Below the pieces are notes generated by a model that did not search any database, was not told where the DNA came from, and worked only from the letters and a program-made list of their open reading frames with translations. A program made the position numbers and the translations under genes. A stretch of DNA of 64,000 nucleotides from Nannocystis sp. RBIL2 (GTDB lineage: Bacteria > Myxococcota_A > Polyangia > Nannocystales > Nannocystaceae): positions 3,744,151 to 3,808,150 of the forward strand of contig NZ_JAPNJW010000002.1 in NCBI RefSeq assembly GCF_026626745.1, read 5' to 3'. The first letter of the stretch is position 1. The number at the start of each line of letters is the position of its first letter. This document shows, in pieces, positions 53,787 through 63,800 of the stretch.

Positions 53787-54503
53787 TCATTCGGCGCACA
53801 GGCCCGCGACCGTACGCGCGTGCGGCGAATCGGGGAATGCTCGCACCAGCTCGGCCGCCGCTGCGCGGGCCTCTGCGCGCCGGCCGAGCTCGCACTGCGC
53901 CTGCGCGGTGAGCAGCATGCGCTCTTCCACCAGGTGGCCGTTCGGGAACTCGCGGGCGTGCTGCTCGAGGGAGGTCAGCGCCGCGCCCGGATCCTTGCGG
54001 CCGAGGGCCCCGCGAGCGGCTCGCAGCAGCGTCAGCTCCGCGTCCAGCCCCGGCATGTCCTTCGGGACATCTGCCGCTCGCGTCCCCGACTGCCGCGGCC
54101 GCTGCTCTTGCGGCGCGACGGTCGGCGCCGCCTCGGGAGCGGCCGACGAAACCGCCTCGCGCACCACCGGCGCCCCGCCGCGGGCCTGCGTCGCCTCCGC
54201 GCTCGTGTCGGTCGCCGCCGCCTCGTGCGCCGCCTGGCTGCCCGCGTCGCCGGTGTCCCGCTGCAGCAGCCGCGCGCGCGCTCCGACGACCAGCAGCAGC
54301 ACCGCGGCCGCCACCAGCACCGCGCCCCACATCAGGTCGCGCCGGCGCGTCGAGGGCCGCACCGGCGGCGCCTCGTCCTCCTCGCCGATGGCCGCCTGCA
54401 AGCGGGACCACGCGGCCGCGCGCGCGTCGGCCGGCATGCGCTCGCTGCGATAGGCGGCGACGATGTCGCGGCACTTCTGCTCATTCAGACTCTGCGGATC
54501 CAT
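53787..54503 (-). CDS. Anti-sigma-type membrane protein with TPR-like tail
   Basis: A 238-residue protein. The N-terminal 50 residues are cytoplasmic (LNEQKCRDIVAAYRSERMPA), followed by a transmembrane helix (LMWGAVLVAAAVLLLVVGA), an Ala/Thr/Pro linker, and a TPR-like C terminus (DPGAALTSLEQHAREFPNGH, then RRAEARAAAAELVRAFPDSP). Its start overlaps the sigma factor gene by 23 bases. Topology and context match a membrane inhibitor of that sigma factor. A dispersed palindrome at 54052 encodes DVPKDMP in its linker. Confidence 0.75.
   Translation of the reverse strand: MDPQSLNEQKCRDIVAAYRSERMPADARAAAWSRLQAAIGEEDEAPPVRPSTRRRDLMWGAVLVAAAVLLLVVGARARLLQRDTGDAGSQAAHEAAATDTSAEATQARGGAPVVREAVSSAAPEAAPTVAPQEQRPRQSGTRAADVPKDMPGLDAELTLLRAARGALGRKDPGAALTSLEQHAREFPNGHLVEERMLLTAQAQCELGRRAEARAAAAELVRAFPDSPHARTVAGLCAE
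54052..54071. repeat. Dispersed palindromic repeat inside CDS
   Basis: GGCATGTCCTTCGGGACATC; the leftward gene reads DVPKDMP through it. Confidence 0.6.
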
Positions 54504-55035
54504 CGCGACCTCCGGCGACGAAGCTGGCGAATCGCCTGCGCGCGCTGTTGAGACGGGAATAGAGGGTGTTGAGATTGACGCCGAGCTGCTCGGCGATCTC
54601 GGGCACCTTGAGGCCCTCGAGCTCGGCGAGCATGAACACCAGGCGGTGCTCCTCGGACAGGGTGGCGAGGAAGCGATCGACGAGCGCCCGCGCCTCGATC
54701 GCGGCGACCACCTCGTCAGGCGCCGGCCCGGAGCTCGGCTCGGGCGCGACCGTCAGGCGGCGCAGGTGACGGGCGTGGCTGCGCCGGTGGTGCAGCACCA
54801 CGTTGCGGGTGATCCCGAACAGCCACGACGGCAGGCTCGCACGCCCGTCGTAGTCGGCGAGGCGGCGGTGGACCACCAGGAACACCTCGTGGAACGCGTC
54901 GTCGCGGCCGGCCCCCTCGACCCCGAAGTTGCGGAGCAGGCGCCACACGAAGTCCGCGTGGTCGCGGTAGACCTGCTCGAGCGTCGGCGTCGACCTCGGT
55001 CGGGGGCTGGGTTCGTGGGCGGCGGTCGGCTTCAC
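54481..55035 (-). CDS. RNA polymerase sigma factor, ECF family
   Basis: A 184-residue protein. GTG at 55035 is chosen as the start (MKPTAAHEPSPRPRS); the open frame runs further upstream but through the preceding gene. Region 2 reads LEQVYRDHADFVWRLLRNFG and DDAFHEVFLVVHRRL with LPSWLFGITRNVV. Region 4 reads LSEEHRLVFMLAELEGLKVP and EIAEQLGVNLNTLYSRL. It is the middle gene of a leftward trio: outer-membrane-type protein, sigma factor, anti-sigma-type TPR protein. Confidence 0.85.
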   Translation of the reverse strand: MKPTAAHEPSPRPRSTPTLEQVYRDHADFVWRLLRNFGVEGAGRDDAFHEVFLVVHRRLADYDGRASLPSWLFGITRNVVLHHRRSHARHLRRLTVAPEPSSGPAPDEVVAAIEARALVDRFLATLSEEHRLVFMLAELEGLKVPEIAEQLGVNLNTLYSRLNSARRRFASFVAGGRDGSAESE

Positions 55036-55078
55036 GGCGACTTGTTGTGGTTTCCCGGCTCGCCGCCGATCCGTGAGC

Positions 55079-56203
55079 TCAGCCGGCCCTGCCGCGCCCG
55101 AACCGGAATTCGAGCCCCAGGGCCGCCCGCAGCGACACCGGCGCGATCGTGAACATGCGCCCGAGCCCGGCCGCGCTGAACGTCCCGCCGAGCAGCGGCA
55201 CGCCGACGTCTGCGCCGAGCCAGAGCGCGAGCCAGGGCCGCGGCGCCCACGCGACCGCCGGCCCGAACACCACCGCCAGCCACGCGATCCGGTCGGTCCG
55301 CCCGCCCTGGAACCCGACCCCCTCGCCGAGGGCCTGCCCGCCCTCGAGGCCGCCACACAGCGGAAACTCGACCTGCCGCGCCCGCAGCACCCCGCAGCCG
55401 CGCGCGCCCACGGCCCACAGCCGCACCCGCGCCCCCGCCTGCGGATCGATCTGCGTGTACTCGGTCGTCGGCGCCCGGTACAGCCCCGTCACCTCGACCC
55501 GCCAGCGCCGGCCCAGGAGCCCGCCCGCGAGCCCGACCGCCGGCCCCACCCGCGGCGTCCCCAGCGCCTCGAGCCCGCCCGTGACGCGCACGAACCCTCG
55601 TAGCCGGGTCGCGCGAGCGGCTGGCTTCGGGGACATGTCGGAAGAGACATTCCCTTGGATGGGGCCCGGCCGAGTCACGCCAGTGCCCGCCGCGGGCTCC
55701 GGCGCCCGCTCGACCGGCGCGACTTCCGTCCCCGGGGGCAGATCGGACGCGCCGACATCGCCTGTCCCGAGGGACATATCACTCGCGCCGACCTCGGCCG
55801 AGGATGTCTCGTAGGACATGTCCTTCGGAGCGAGTTGGCCCGGCTCGGCGCTCGGCGCCGGCACGATCGCCCCTTCGGCCGGGCGCGTGAGCACGCCAGG
55901 GTCGACCACCACCGCGGTCACGAACGCGGCCGCGTCGCCGATCTCCGCGCACGAGCGGCCACGCAGGGTCCGCTTGCTGCGGCCCTCCGCCGCCTCGAGG
56001 TCGAGCGTCGCCGACCAGCGGCCCTCGGCCTCGCGGCGCACGTCGACGCTCACCCGGACCGGCCGCGACTCGGTGGCGCCGGCGAGGTAGCGCGCGAGGC
56101 TGTCCTGAAAGCCATGTTGAGCGCAGCGCGGATCGCCGCGCCAGGTCACTTCGATGTCTTGCGCAGGCAGCGCGGCGACGAGCGCGAGGACGAGGGGTCC
56201 CAC
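55079..56203 (-). CDS. Outer-membrane-type protein, first gene of second sigma trio
   Basis: A 374-residue protein. A short signal (MGPLVLALVAALPAQDIEV) leads to an alpha-beta domain at 20-110 (VRVSVDVRREAEGRWSATLD). A linker at about 125-195 contains three near-repeats (KDMSYETS, SDMSLGTG, SDMSPKPA), each laid down by a dispersed palindrome. The C-terminal half has alternating hydrophobic strands (LRGFVRVTGGLEALGTPRVG, then GLEFRFGRG) like a small beta barrel. Its layout parallels the gene at 16294, which also stands beside a sigma factor and a TPR protein. Role unknown. Confidence 0.65.
   Translation of the reverse strand: MGPLVLALVAALPAQDIEVTWRGDPRCAQHGFQDSLARYLAGATESRPVRVSVDVRREAEGRWSATLDLEAAEGRSKRTLRGRSCAEIGDAAAFVTAVVVDPGVLTRPAEGAIVPAPSAEPGQLAPKDMSYETSSAEVGASDMSLGTGDVGASDLPPGTEVAPVERAPEPAAGTGVTRPGPIQGNVSSDMSPKPAARATRLRGFVRVTGGLEALGTPRVGPAVGLAGGLLGRRWRVEVTGLYRAPTTEYTQIDPQAGARVRLWAVGARGCGVLRARQVEFPLCGGLEGGQALGEGVGFQGGRTDRIAWLAVVFGPAVAWAPRPWLALWLGADVGVPLLGGTFSAAGLGRMFTIAPVSLRAALGLEFRFGRGRAG
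55627..55652. repeat. Dispersed palindromic repeat inside CDS
   Basis: GGGGACATGTCGGAAGAGAC, then ATTCCC; encodes NVSSDMSP leftwards. Confidence 0.55.
55761..55785. repeat. Dispersed palindromic repeat inside CDS
   Basis: CCTGTCCCGAGGGACATATC; encodes SDMSLGTG leftwards. Confidence 0.55.
55803..55832. repeat. Dispersed palindromic repeat inside CDS
   Basis: GATGTCTCGTAGGACATGTC, then CTTCGGAGCG; encodes APKDMSYETS leftwards. Confidence 0.6.
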
Positions 56204-56298
56204 GGCCGGGAGACTAGCGCGCCCGCGGCCCCGGCCCGGGGAGAATTTTCGCGACCCTGGCTCACGGAACTCGACCCGGCCGGGAAACCACCCAGCGC

Positions 56299-57123
56299 AT
56301 GTCTATCGACTCCGACCTCGCGTGCGATCGATTCGCCGTCGCCACCATCCTCTTATCGACCGCTATCCTGGCCTGCGCCCCGCCTCGCGGCGACCTCGGC
56401 GTCTATACCGAGAACGACCCCGCGGACAGCACCGAGAGCGCCGGGACCACCAGCGGCGCGCCGACGTCGAGCGGCGGGCCAGACGCGCCGGAGCCGGCGA
56501 GCGAAGCGGCGTGCGCCGAGCAGACCGATCTGAGCGCCGCCTGGCACAACGTCGTGTTCGACCCGGACATCACCGCCGACGACTTCGCCGCCGCCTGCGC
56601 GGTCACCGACCTGCAGCTCGATCCGGCGCACCTCTTCCTCGACTGTGCCGGTCAGGGCGTGCGGATCGCCCTCGGCGACGCCCAGCTCTCGCCGCTCTTC
56701 GCCGTCGGCGACGCGGTCGCGCTCGACTACCGCTCGCTCGGCAACCGCTACGAGACATGGTTCACCCTGCGACGGCCGGACAGCGAGGCCACGCTCCTGC
56801 TCGCCGGCGTCCGGGCCGTCACCCTCGCCCCGGCCGGCGCCCCCGACTTCTTCGCCCCGTGGACCATGACCTCTGGCGCGGGCGCGTGCCCCATCACGCC
56901 CACCTGCGAGTCGCCGCGCGAGAAGCTCGCCGTCGAGTTCAGCCACGCGGACGGCGCGACCACCGTGCTCCCGCCGTCGCGGACGATCTTCGGCGCCTCT
57001 GCGCGCTACGAGCTGAACGTCGGCACTGCCCTCCTCAACTACCGCGAATTGCCCGGGTGCGACCTCACCGATCTCTCTCCGCACAACTTCGCGGCGCGGA
57101 TCGTCCTCGCGCCCGCCCCGTGA
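56299..57123 (+). CDS. Lipoprotein, tandem paralogue 1
   Basis: A 274-residue protein. Signal with lipobox STAILAC, then APPRGDLGVYTEND and a Ser/Thr/Gly linker. The beta-rich domain has conserved blocks WHNVVFDPDITADDFAAAC, LDYRSLGNRYETWFTLRRP, GVRAVTLAPAG, DFFAPWTMTSG and an acidic/Cys end (LPGCDLTDLSPHNF). The neighbour at 57172 shares the same blocks in the same order, so the two come from a duplication. The fold is not recognised. It is divergent from the outer-membrane-type gene at 55079-56203. Confidence 0.75.
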   Translation: MSIDSDLACDRFAVATILLSTAILACAPPRGDLGVYTENDPADSTESAGTTSGAPTSSGGPDAPEPASEAACAEQTDLSAAWHNVVFDPDITADDFAAACAVTDLQLDPAHLFLDCAGQGVRIALGDAQLSPLFAVGDAVALDYRSLGNRYETWFTLRRPDSEATLLLAGVRAVTLAPAGAPDFFAPWTMTSGAGACPITPTCESPREKLAVEFSHADGATTVLPPSRTIFGASARYELNVGTALLNYRELPGCDLTDLSPHNFAARIVLAPAP

Positions 57124-57171
57124 TCCAGCCCCTTCATCCATCATTACACCCACTCGAGAAATAACACTACC

Positions 57172-58002
57172 ATGCAGACCCTCCCCCGCATCCTCGTCAT
57201 CCTCCCCGCCCTGCTCATCCTTGGCTGCCTCGCGCCCAAGGGGAACCTCGGGCAATACACCGACTCCGACGGCGGAGAGACCGACGGCGCCACGACCGGC
57301 GGCGACGAGACCACCACCGCCGACGCGGGCACCACCCTCGAGAGCGAGACCAGCCCCGACGATCCGCCGCCGGCCTGCGCCGGGCCGGACGAACCGACCT
57401 CGGAGTCGGCGGAGTTCCTCTTCGACCCCCCGCTCGGCGGCGAAGGCTTCGCCGGCGAATGCGAGGTGAGCGCGATCGAGACGAATCAGGACGTCACCCA
57501 GGTCGCGCTGACCTGCGGCGAGCAGGCCGTGCAGCTCCGCCTCCAGCTCGACGAGCCGCTGGCTCAATTCGCGGTCGGAGACCCGCTGGTGCTCGACTAT
57601 CGCGTGCAGATGTCGTTCGGCATCAGCGAGTGGTTCAGCCTGCGCTCGCCGGCCCCCGACGGCGCCCTGTTGCTCGGCGGCGTCGCGGCCGAGGCCCTGG
57701 TGCCCCCGAACGCCGACTCGTTCTTCGCCCCGCTGACCATGACGCGGCAGGACGGCGTGTGCCCGACGACGATCGATTGCGACAACCTGGAGGAGCCGAT
57801 CGCAGTCGAGTTCACGCACGGCGACGACACTGCCGTGGTGTTCGCCCTGCACAGCGCGGTGATCGGCGAGTCGTACCGCGTCGGCGCCAGCACCGCCCGC
57901 AAGCACTACAGCGAGGCGAACGACGGCCTGGGCGGCTTCTGCGAGGTGTTCGACGTCCCCGAATACTACTACCGCCTGATGTTCCACCGCCTGGGCGAGT
58001 GA
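57172..58002 (+). CDS. Lipoprotein, tandem paralogue 2
   Basis: A 276-residue protein. Signal MQTLPRILVILPALLILGC with the lipobox cysteine, then LAPKGNLGQYTDSD, matching the paralogue's RGDLGVYTEND. Conserved blocks include FDPPLGGEGFAGECE, LDYRVQMSFGISEWFSLRSP, GVAAEALVPPNADSFFAP and GVCPTTIDCDNLEEPIAVEF. It starts 48 bases after the first copy, so the pair is probably one operon. Function unknown. Confidence 0.75.
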   Translation: MQTLPRILVILPALLILGCLAPKGNLGQYTDSDGGETDGATTGGDETTTADAGTTLESETSPDDPPPACAGPDEPTSESAEFLFDPPLGGEGFAGECEVSAIETNQDVTQVALTCGEQAVQLRLQLDEPLAQFAVGDPLVLDYRVQMSFGISEWFSLRSPAPDGALLLGGVAAEALVPPNADSFFAPLTMTRQDGVCPTTIDCDNLEEPIAVEFTHGDDTAVVFALHSAVIGESYRVGASTARKHYSEANDGLGGFCEVFDVPEYYYRLMFHRLGE

Positions 58003-58035
58003 TCGACGACTGCCCAGGATCCGGACGCGCGTCTG

Positions 58036-58073
58036 AATGTCCCTTCAGGACATGCTCTTTCAGGCATGTCAAG
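58036..58073. repeat. Dispersed palindromic repeat at the TetR gene end
   Basis: AATGTCCCTTCAGGACATGC, then TCTTTCAGGCATGTC. The fullest form with three arms. It overlaps the stop codon of the TetR gene and lies between converging genes, so it may also act as a terminator. Confidence 0.65.
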
Positions 58074-58716
58074 ACGCGGTCCGGCTCGGCCGTTTGCCCC
58101 GCACCCTGTTCACGATCTCGGTCAGCGACGCGATCAGCACCTCGGGCGTGTACTGCGGCGGCGGGCGCAGCACGGCCTCGAGCACTGCGGCCCCGGTCAT
58201 CGTCGCCAGCAGGTATATGGTGGCGTCGGGCACCATCGCGGTCTTGACCGCGCGCGCGCGCAGCTCGCGAGACGCGAACGCGATCTCGAGCAACAGCTCG
58301 CGCGCCTGCTCGACCGCGGGGATCTCCCACAGGAACGGGACCTCGCGGACGAGCACCGTGACGATCGAGCGCCGCTTGTGCACTGCGGTGAATATCGCCG
58401 TGATCCAGGCCCGCATGGCGTCCTCGTGCGGCGAGTCCACCAGCGTCACGTGGGCGCGCAGGTCGGCCACCAGCTCGTCCAGCACGTGGCGGACGACCTC
58501 GGCGACCAGCGACTGCTTATTGGGGAAGTACTCGTACAGCGAGGCGATACCGACGCCGGCGAGGTCGGCCACGTGGTTGGTGGTCAGCGCCTCGTAGCCG
58601 TCCCGCTCGAGGATCCGAGCACCGGCTTGCACGAGCGCGAGGTAGGTCGCCCGCGCCCGCGCCTGCGTGGGACGCTTGCGCGGCGAGAGCGAGGGTGGGG
58701 TGCGTTTCTTGGCCAT
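58069..58716 (-). CDS. TetR-family transcriptional regulator
   Basis: A 215-residue protein from ATG 58716 (MAKKRTPPSLSPRKRPTQA). The helix-turn-helix lies at about 25-70: LVQAGARILERDGYEALTTN, then HVADLAGVGIASLYEYFPNK, a standard TetR signature. The C-terminal ligand-binding domain is helical (RAWITAIFTAVHKRRSIVTV). It is divergent from the frameshifted cytochrome gene at 59111, a possible target, but no clear palindromic operator was found in the 394-base gap. Ligand unknown. Confidence 0.88.
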   Translation of the reverse strand: MAKKRTPPSLSPRKRPTQARARATYLALVQAGARILERDGYEALTTNHVADLAGVGIASLYEYFPNKQSLVAEVVRHVLDELVADLRAHVTLVDSPHEDAMRAWITAIFTAVHKRRSIVTVLVREVPFLWEIPAVEQARELLLEIAFASRELRARAVKTAMVPDATIYLLATMTGAAVLEAVLRPPPQYTPEVLIASLTEIVNRVRGKRPSRTAS

Positions 58717-59110
58717 GCGTGGAACCCGAGTCGAGCCGAGCGGTGATTCTGATACAGTTGTGGCTTCGAAACCGCACCGCCGACCGGCGCGCGCTGGCGT
58801 CATCCGCTCGCGCCGGAGCCGTGGGCCGGCGCGTACGACGAGGCGCGCCGGACCGCGCTCGGGGTCGAATGGGGTCCATCACCCTCATGGGCCGCATGAG
58901 GGCCGATGTTCGCCCGGGAAACCGAGTACCTCCATTCAGGCGTGGTGAGCGACGACCATGGTGACGGCGCCCGCCAGGCGAGAAAATGACCTCCAGCGGG
59001 CGATTACCGGCTGATCTCCCGGGGGCGACGCGCAGACCGCACGGTCTTACGGGGATCCGAGTATGATCGAGCTTTGCACGGGACTATCCTCGTGGTGAGG
59101 CGAGAATTCG
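58717..59110. other. Divergent intergenic region
   Basis: The upstream regions of the TetR gene and the cytochrome gene. No operator palindrome or small ORF could be recognised. Confidence 0.4.
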
Positions 59111-60738
59111 ATGTCCATTGCCACCCGCGTCGTCGCGTTCGCGTCCTTGATGATGTCTCCCTGCGTGGCTTGCTCCGACGTCCCCGCCGCGGGTGGAGAC
59201 GGCGGCTCGTCCGCCACCGACGAGGGGGACGACTCGACGACCACGGGTGTCGACTCGACGGCCACGGGCGTGACCCCGACGACCACGGGCGTGACCCCGA
59301 CGACCACGGGCGTGGACCCGAGCGGGACCGACTCGGAGAGCAGCGGCGACGAGCCGCCGCAGGGCTGCGTCGATTCCGACGCCCCTTGGCTGCAGGGCTA
59401 CCCGATCCCTCGTGAAGATTCCCTACCCGGCGATCCGGTGCTCGGGCTCGATGCGCTGCTCACCGAGGACTACGTGTCGTGCGGGATCCCCTGGGAGCTG
59501 TTCCCGATCGCACAGCCCCTCCTCGGCACATACGCCGACGGGCCGAGCCTCGCCTGGCGCCCGGGCAAGAACGCCCAGGTCCCGGCCGGGTGGAACGTGC
59601 TCGAGATGAAGGACGGCTCGGAGCTCGTCTCGCCCAATTGCTTCAACTGCCACTCCGCGAGTTCAACGGCGAGCTGATCCTGGGTTTGGGTCGCCACGAC
59701 GCCGACTTCACCAGCGACCTGTTCGCGCTGATGCAGCTCGTGCCTCCGCTGCCGGCCTTCACCGACGCGGGCAAGGCGTTCAACAAGTTCCTCCAGCGCT
59801 TCGCGGTGGTCGGTCCGGCTTCGATCATGCTCACGGCCGGGACCAACCCGGCCATCGAGTTCGCGTTCATCCTGCTCTCGCACCGCGACCCGGTCACTCT
59901 CGAGTGGTTGGACGAGCCGATCCAGGATCTGCCCGAGGACATGATGATCCCCGCCGATCCTCCGCCGTGGTGGCATTCGAGGAAGAAGGCCACGCAGTTC
60001 GCCAATGGCATGTCTCGCGGCGGCGACCACCGTGGCACCATGATCCTGGCCTCGTCGCTGTGTACCGACACCACGGCCGAGGCGGCGGTGATCCTCGACT
60101 ATTTCATCGATGTCGTGGCCTACCTCGAGTCGATCGAGCCGCCCCAGTACCCCTATCCCGTCGACACCGAGCTCGCGGCTGCCGGGGAAGAGGTGTTCCT
60201 GTGTCACTGCGCGGGCTGCCATGGCAACTACAGCGCCGACGGGGAGAACGACTACTACCCCAACATGCTGATCCCGCTCGAGCTCATCGGCACCGATCCG
60301 GTGTTCGCCGCCTACGGCGCGGGAGAGTTCAACTACCTCGAGGAGTGGTTCGAGTCGAGCTTCTTCGGGGCAGTCACCCAGCTCGGGGTCACCGAGCCGT
60401 TCGTCGGCTACGTGGCGCCGCCGCTCGACAGCGTGTGGGCCAGCGCGCCCTACTTCCACAACGCTTCGGTCCCCACGCTCGACCTCGTGCTCGACAGCGG
60501 CGCGCGCCCGACGTACTGGAAGCGCGTCGACTTCGACAGCACCCACTACGACTGGGGCGCCCTCGGCTGGCCGTACGAGGTGCTCGACCATGGTCAGGAC
60601 CAGGCGGGACCGCTCGAGCAGCGCAACCTCATCTACGACACCACCAAGCCGGGGCACAGCAACGCTGGCCACCCCTTCGGCGACGCGCTGACCTCCGAGG
60701 AGCGGGCAGCGGTGCTCGAGTACCTCAAGACGATCTGA
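59111..60738 (+). pseudogene. Di-heme c-type cytochrome lipoprotein, frameshifted
   Basis: The first frame (59111-59677) has a lipoprotein signal ending MSPCVAC, a Thr-rich repeat linker and a first heme site NCFNCHSA. At about 59655-59665 one base is missing and the sense moves to the next frame, going on EFNGELILGLGRHDADF to a second heme site (CHCAGCHGN) and a cytochrome c peroxidase-like end (APYFHNASVPTLDLVL, then SEERAAVLEYLKTI). All conserved parts are present, so this is a one-base deletion in a gene that is otherwise intact, or an assembly error. If whole, it would be a secreted di-heme oxidoreductase. Confidence 0.75.
59231..59311. repeat. 21-bp tandem repeats in lipoprotein linker
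   Basis: Two exact units of GTGACCCCGACGACCACGGG plus C (59270-59290, 59291-59311) and two diverged units before them. They encode TTTGV-type repeats (TGVTPTTTGVTPTTTGV). Confidence 0.75.
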
Positions 60739-60813
60739 GCGGCTCCTGTCCGCGAGTCAGCGCCCGCCGCAGCGACGGCTCGCACGGCTCGCGTGCGAGC
60801 CGTGAGACGTCCG

Positions 60814-63800
60814 TCAGCGCCCGTCGCGGCCGGCGAGCTCGCAGATCGCGGTGACCAGGTCGAACGGCTCGCACGGCTTGCCGAGGTGCTTCTGGTAGCC
60901 GGCGAGCAGCGCCCGCGTGCGGTCCTCGAGCCGCGCGTAGGCGGTCAGCGCCAGCGCCGGCGTGCGCCCGCCGTCGCCGACCGGGCGCTGACGCAGGCGG
61001 CGCATCCAGTCGTAGCCGTCCTCGCCGGGCATGGCGATGTCGGACACGATCACGTCGGGCCGCTGCTGCGTGACCAGAGTCAGCGCCTGCTCGCCGTTCT
61101 CGGCGGTCAGCACCACGGCGCCGGTCGGCTGGAGGAACGCGGCGACCAGCTCGCGCGCGTCGCGTTCGTCGTCGACGATGAGGATCTTGAGCCCGCGCAG
61201 GTCGGCCTCGCGCGGGACGGCCTCGCCGACGGCCGGGCCCGCGGCCGCGCCGGAGGCCACCGCGCTGACGCGGCCGGCCTGGCTGGCGCGGGTCGGCAGG
61301 CGCACCACGAACTCGGCGCCCTGGCCGACCCCGTCGCTGTGGGCGGTGATCGTCCCGCCGTGGCCCTCGACCAGGTGGCGCACGATCGCCAGGCCGAGCC
61401 CGAGCCCGCCGTGCTGGCGCGTCGTGCCCGAGTCCTCCTGGCGGAACTTGTCGAAGATGTGCGGCAGGAACTCGGCCCCGATCCCGCGGCCCGTGTCCTT
61501 GACGGTGATGACCACGAGGTTGCGCCCGGTCAGCTCGAGCGCCACGTCGACCTTGCCGCCGCGCTCGGTGAACTTGACCGCGTTGCTCAGCAGGTTCCAC
61601 AGGATCTGCTGCACGCGCTCGGCGTCGCAGACCAGCGGGATCACCGGCGGCTCGGGCCAGAACGCCAGGCGCACGCCCTTCGCCTCGGCGGCCGGGCGGA
61701 CGATGTCGAGCGCGGCCTCGGCGATCTGGACCAGCTCGGCCGGGCCGACCCGCAGCTGCAGCTTGCCGGTGATGATGCGCGTGGTGTCGAGCAGGTCCTT
61801 GATCAGCCCCGCCTGCGCCGACGCGTTGCGGTCGATGGCGTCGATCGCCTTCTGCCGCTGCTCCTCGCTCAGGCCGGTCCGCCGCAGCACCCGCGACCAG
61901 CCGAGGATCGCCTGCAGCGGCGTGCGCAGCTCGTGCGACACGACCGCGAGGAACTCGTCCTTGGCCCGGTTGGCCGCGTCGACGCGGGCGCGCTCGCGGC
62001 GGGACAGCTCGAGCAGGCGGGCGTTGTCGAGGGCGAGGGCGATCCGGCGCCCGAGCTCCTCGGCCAGGGCGAGGTCGTGGTTGTCGTAGAGCCGCCCCGA
62101 GCCCTTCCACGTGCCGACCGAGAGGGTGCCGAGGATCGCCCCCTGGACCGGCAGCGGCACGATCGCCGACGAGCGGACCGCCAGCGCGGTCAGGGCCTCG
62201 TGGTGCGCCGAGTCGCGGGCGATGCCGGCCAGGATCGCGTCGCTCTCGGGCACGAACAGCGAGCGCCCGCTCGCCATCACCCGCGCGTAGGTGTGCTCGC
62301 CGTCGCGGTCGAGCGGCAGGCGGCCCTGCGCCGCCACGTAGGTGCGCAGGCGGGTCTGCGTCGCCGGGTCGATGTGGGCCACCGCCGGGACCGCGAACGA
62401 GCCGTCGTCGCGGCGCAGGTGGATCACGCACCAGTCGCCGAAGCTCGGCACCACCAGGTCGACCACCCGCGCCAGGGTCGCGTCGCCGTCGAGCGACTCG
62501 GCCAGCACGCGCCCGGCCTCGGCCAGCAGCGCCATCGCCTCCTCGGCCCGCTTGCGCCCGGTGATGTCGAGCACCGTCTCGACGATGCCCTCGATGTTGC
62601 CCTCGAGCACCCACGGGTAGTAACTGACGAGGAAGTGCCCCGGCAGGCCGTGGCGCTGCGGCAGCATCACCGACACCTCGACGTCGCTGATCGTCTCGCC
62701 GCGGTCGCGGACCCGCTCGAGCATCGGCTCGATCAGCGGCGCCACCCACGGCACCACCTCCGACAGCCGCGCGCCGAGGTGGACGTCGACCGGCTGGTCG
62801 TTGATCGTCGCCAGCGCGCGGTTGATCCGGCGGTAGCGGAGCTCGCGGTCGAACACCGCGAAGCCGATCTGCGCGCCGTCGAGGATCGCCGTCAGCTCGG
62901 TCTCGGCGCGCCGGTGTTCGCTGACGTCGAACATCGACGCGACCATGCGCGTGGGCCGGCCGACCGTGTCGCGGGCGATCCAGCCGCGGTCGAGCACACG
63001 GACGAAGTTGCCGTCGCTGCGGGCGAACCGGTACTCCTCGACCCAGCGCTCGGCGCCGTCCTTGATCGCGCGCTCGACCCCGACCGCGACCCGCTCGCGG
63101 TCGTCGACGTGGATCCGCGCCAGCCACCAGTTCATGTCGTCCTCGACCTCGTCGGCGCGGTAGCCGAAGCGGGTCGAGATGGCCGCGTTCCAGCGGGTCT
63201 CGCCGGTCTTCACGTCCCAGTCGCGCAGCGCCTCGTTGGTGGCGCGGTTGACCAATTCGTAGCCCTGCTCGGCCCGCACGCGCTCGGTCAGCTCGAGCAC
63301 CGTCGCCGCCACGCCGGTGACCGACCCGCGCGTGCGCACCGGGTAGAAGCACACGTACCAGGTGCGCTCGCCGTACAGGTTGAAGTGGTCGGTGGCGTAC
63401 GGCACCCCGGTGCGCAGCACCTCGGCCAGCAGCGGCATCGTCACCGCCAGGTGCGGCGAGATCTCGCTCGGCGTGCGGCCCAGGTGCGACGCGGGCGACG
63501 CCCCGTTGAGCTCCGCCAGCGCCCGGTTGACCCGCACGTAGCGCAGCTCGCGGTCCAGCAGCGCCAGGCCGACCGACGCGCCCTCGAACAGCGCGTCGAG
63601 CTGCGCCCGCACCTCGTCGTCGCCGTGGAACGCCGCCAGCGCCGACGCCAGCTCCCGGCTCGGGCCGATGCGCGGGCGCATCGCGTGGATGTCGGTGGCG
63701 GTGCCGACCCACCGCTCGACCGGTCCGGCCGCCAGGCGGACCGGCTCGACGCGGGCGCGGTGCCACCGGAGGTCGCCGTCGCGGCGCCTGACCCGGAGCT

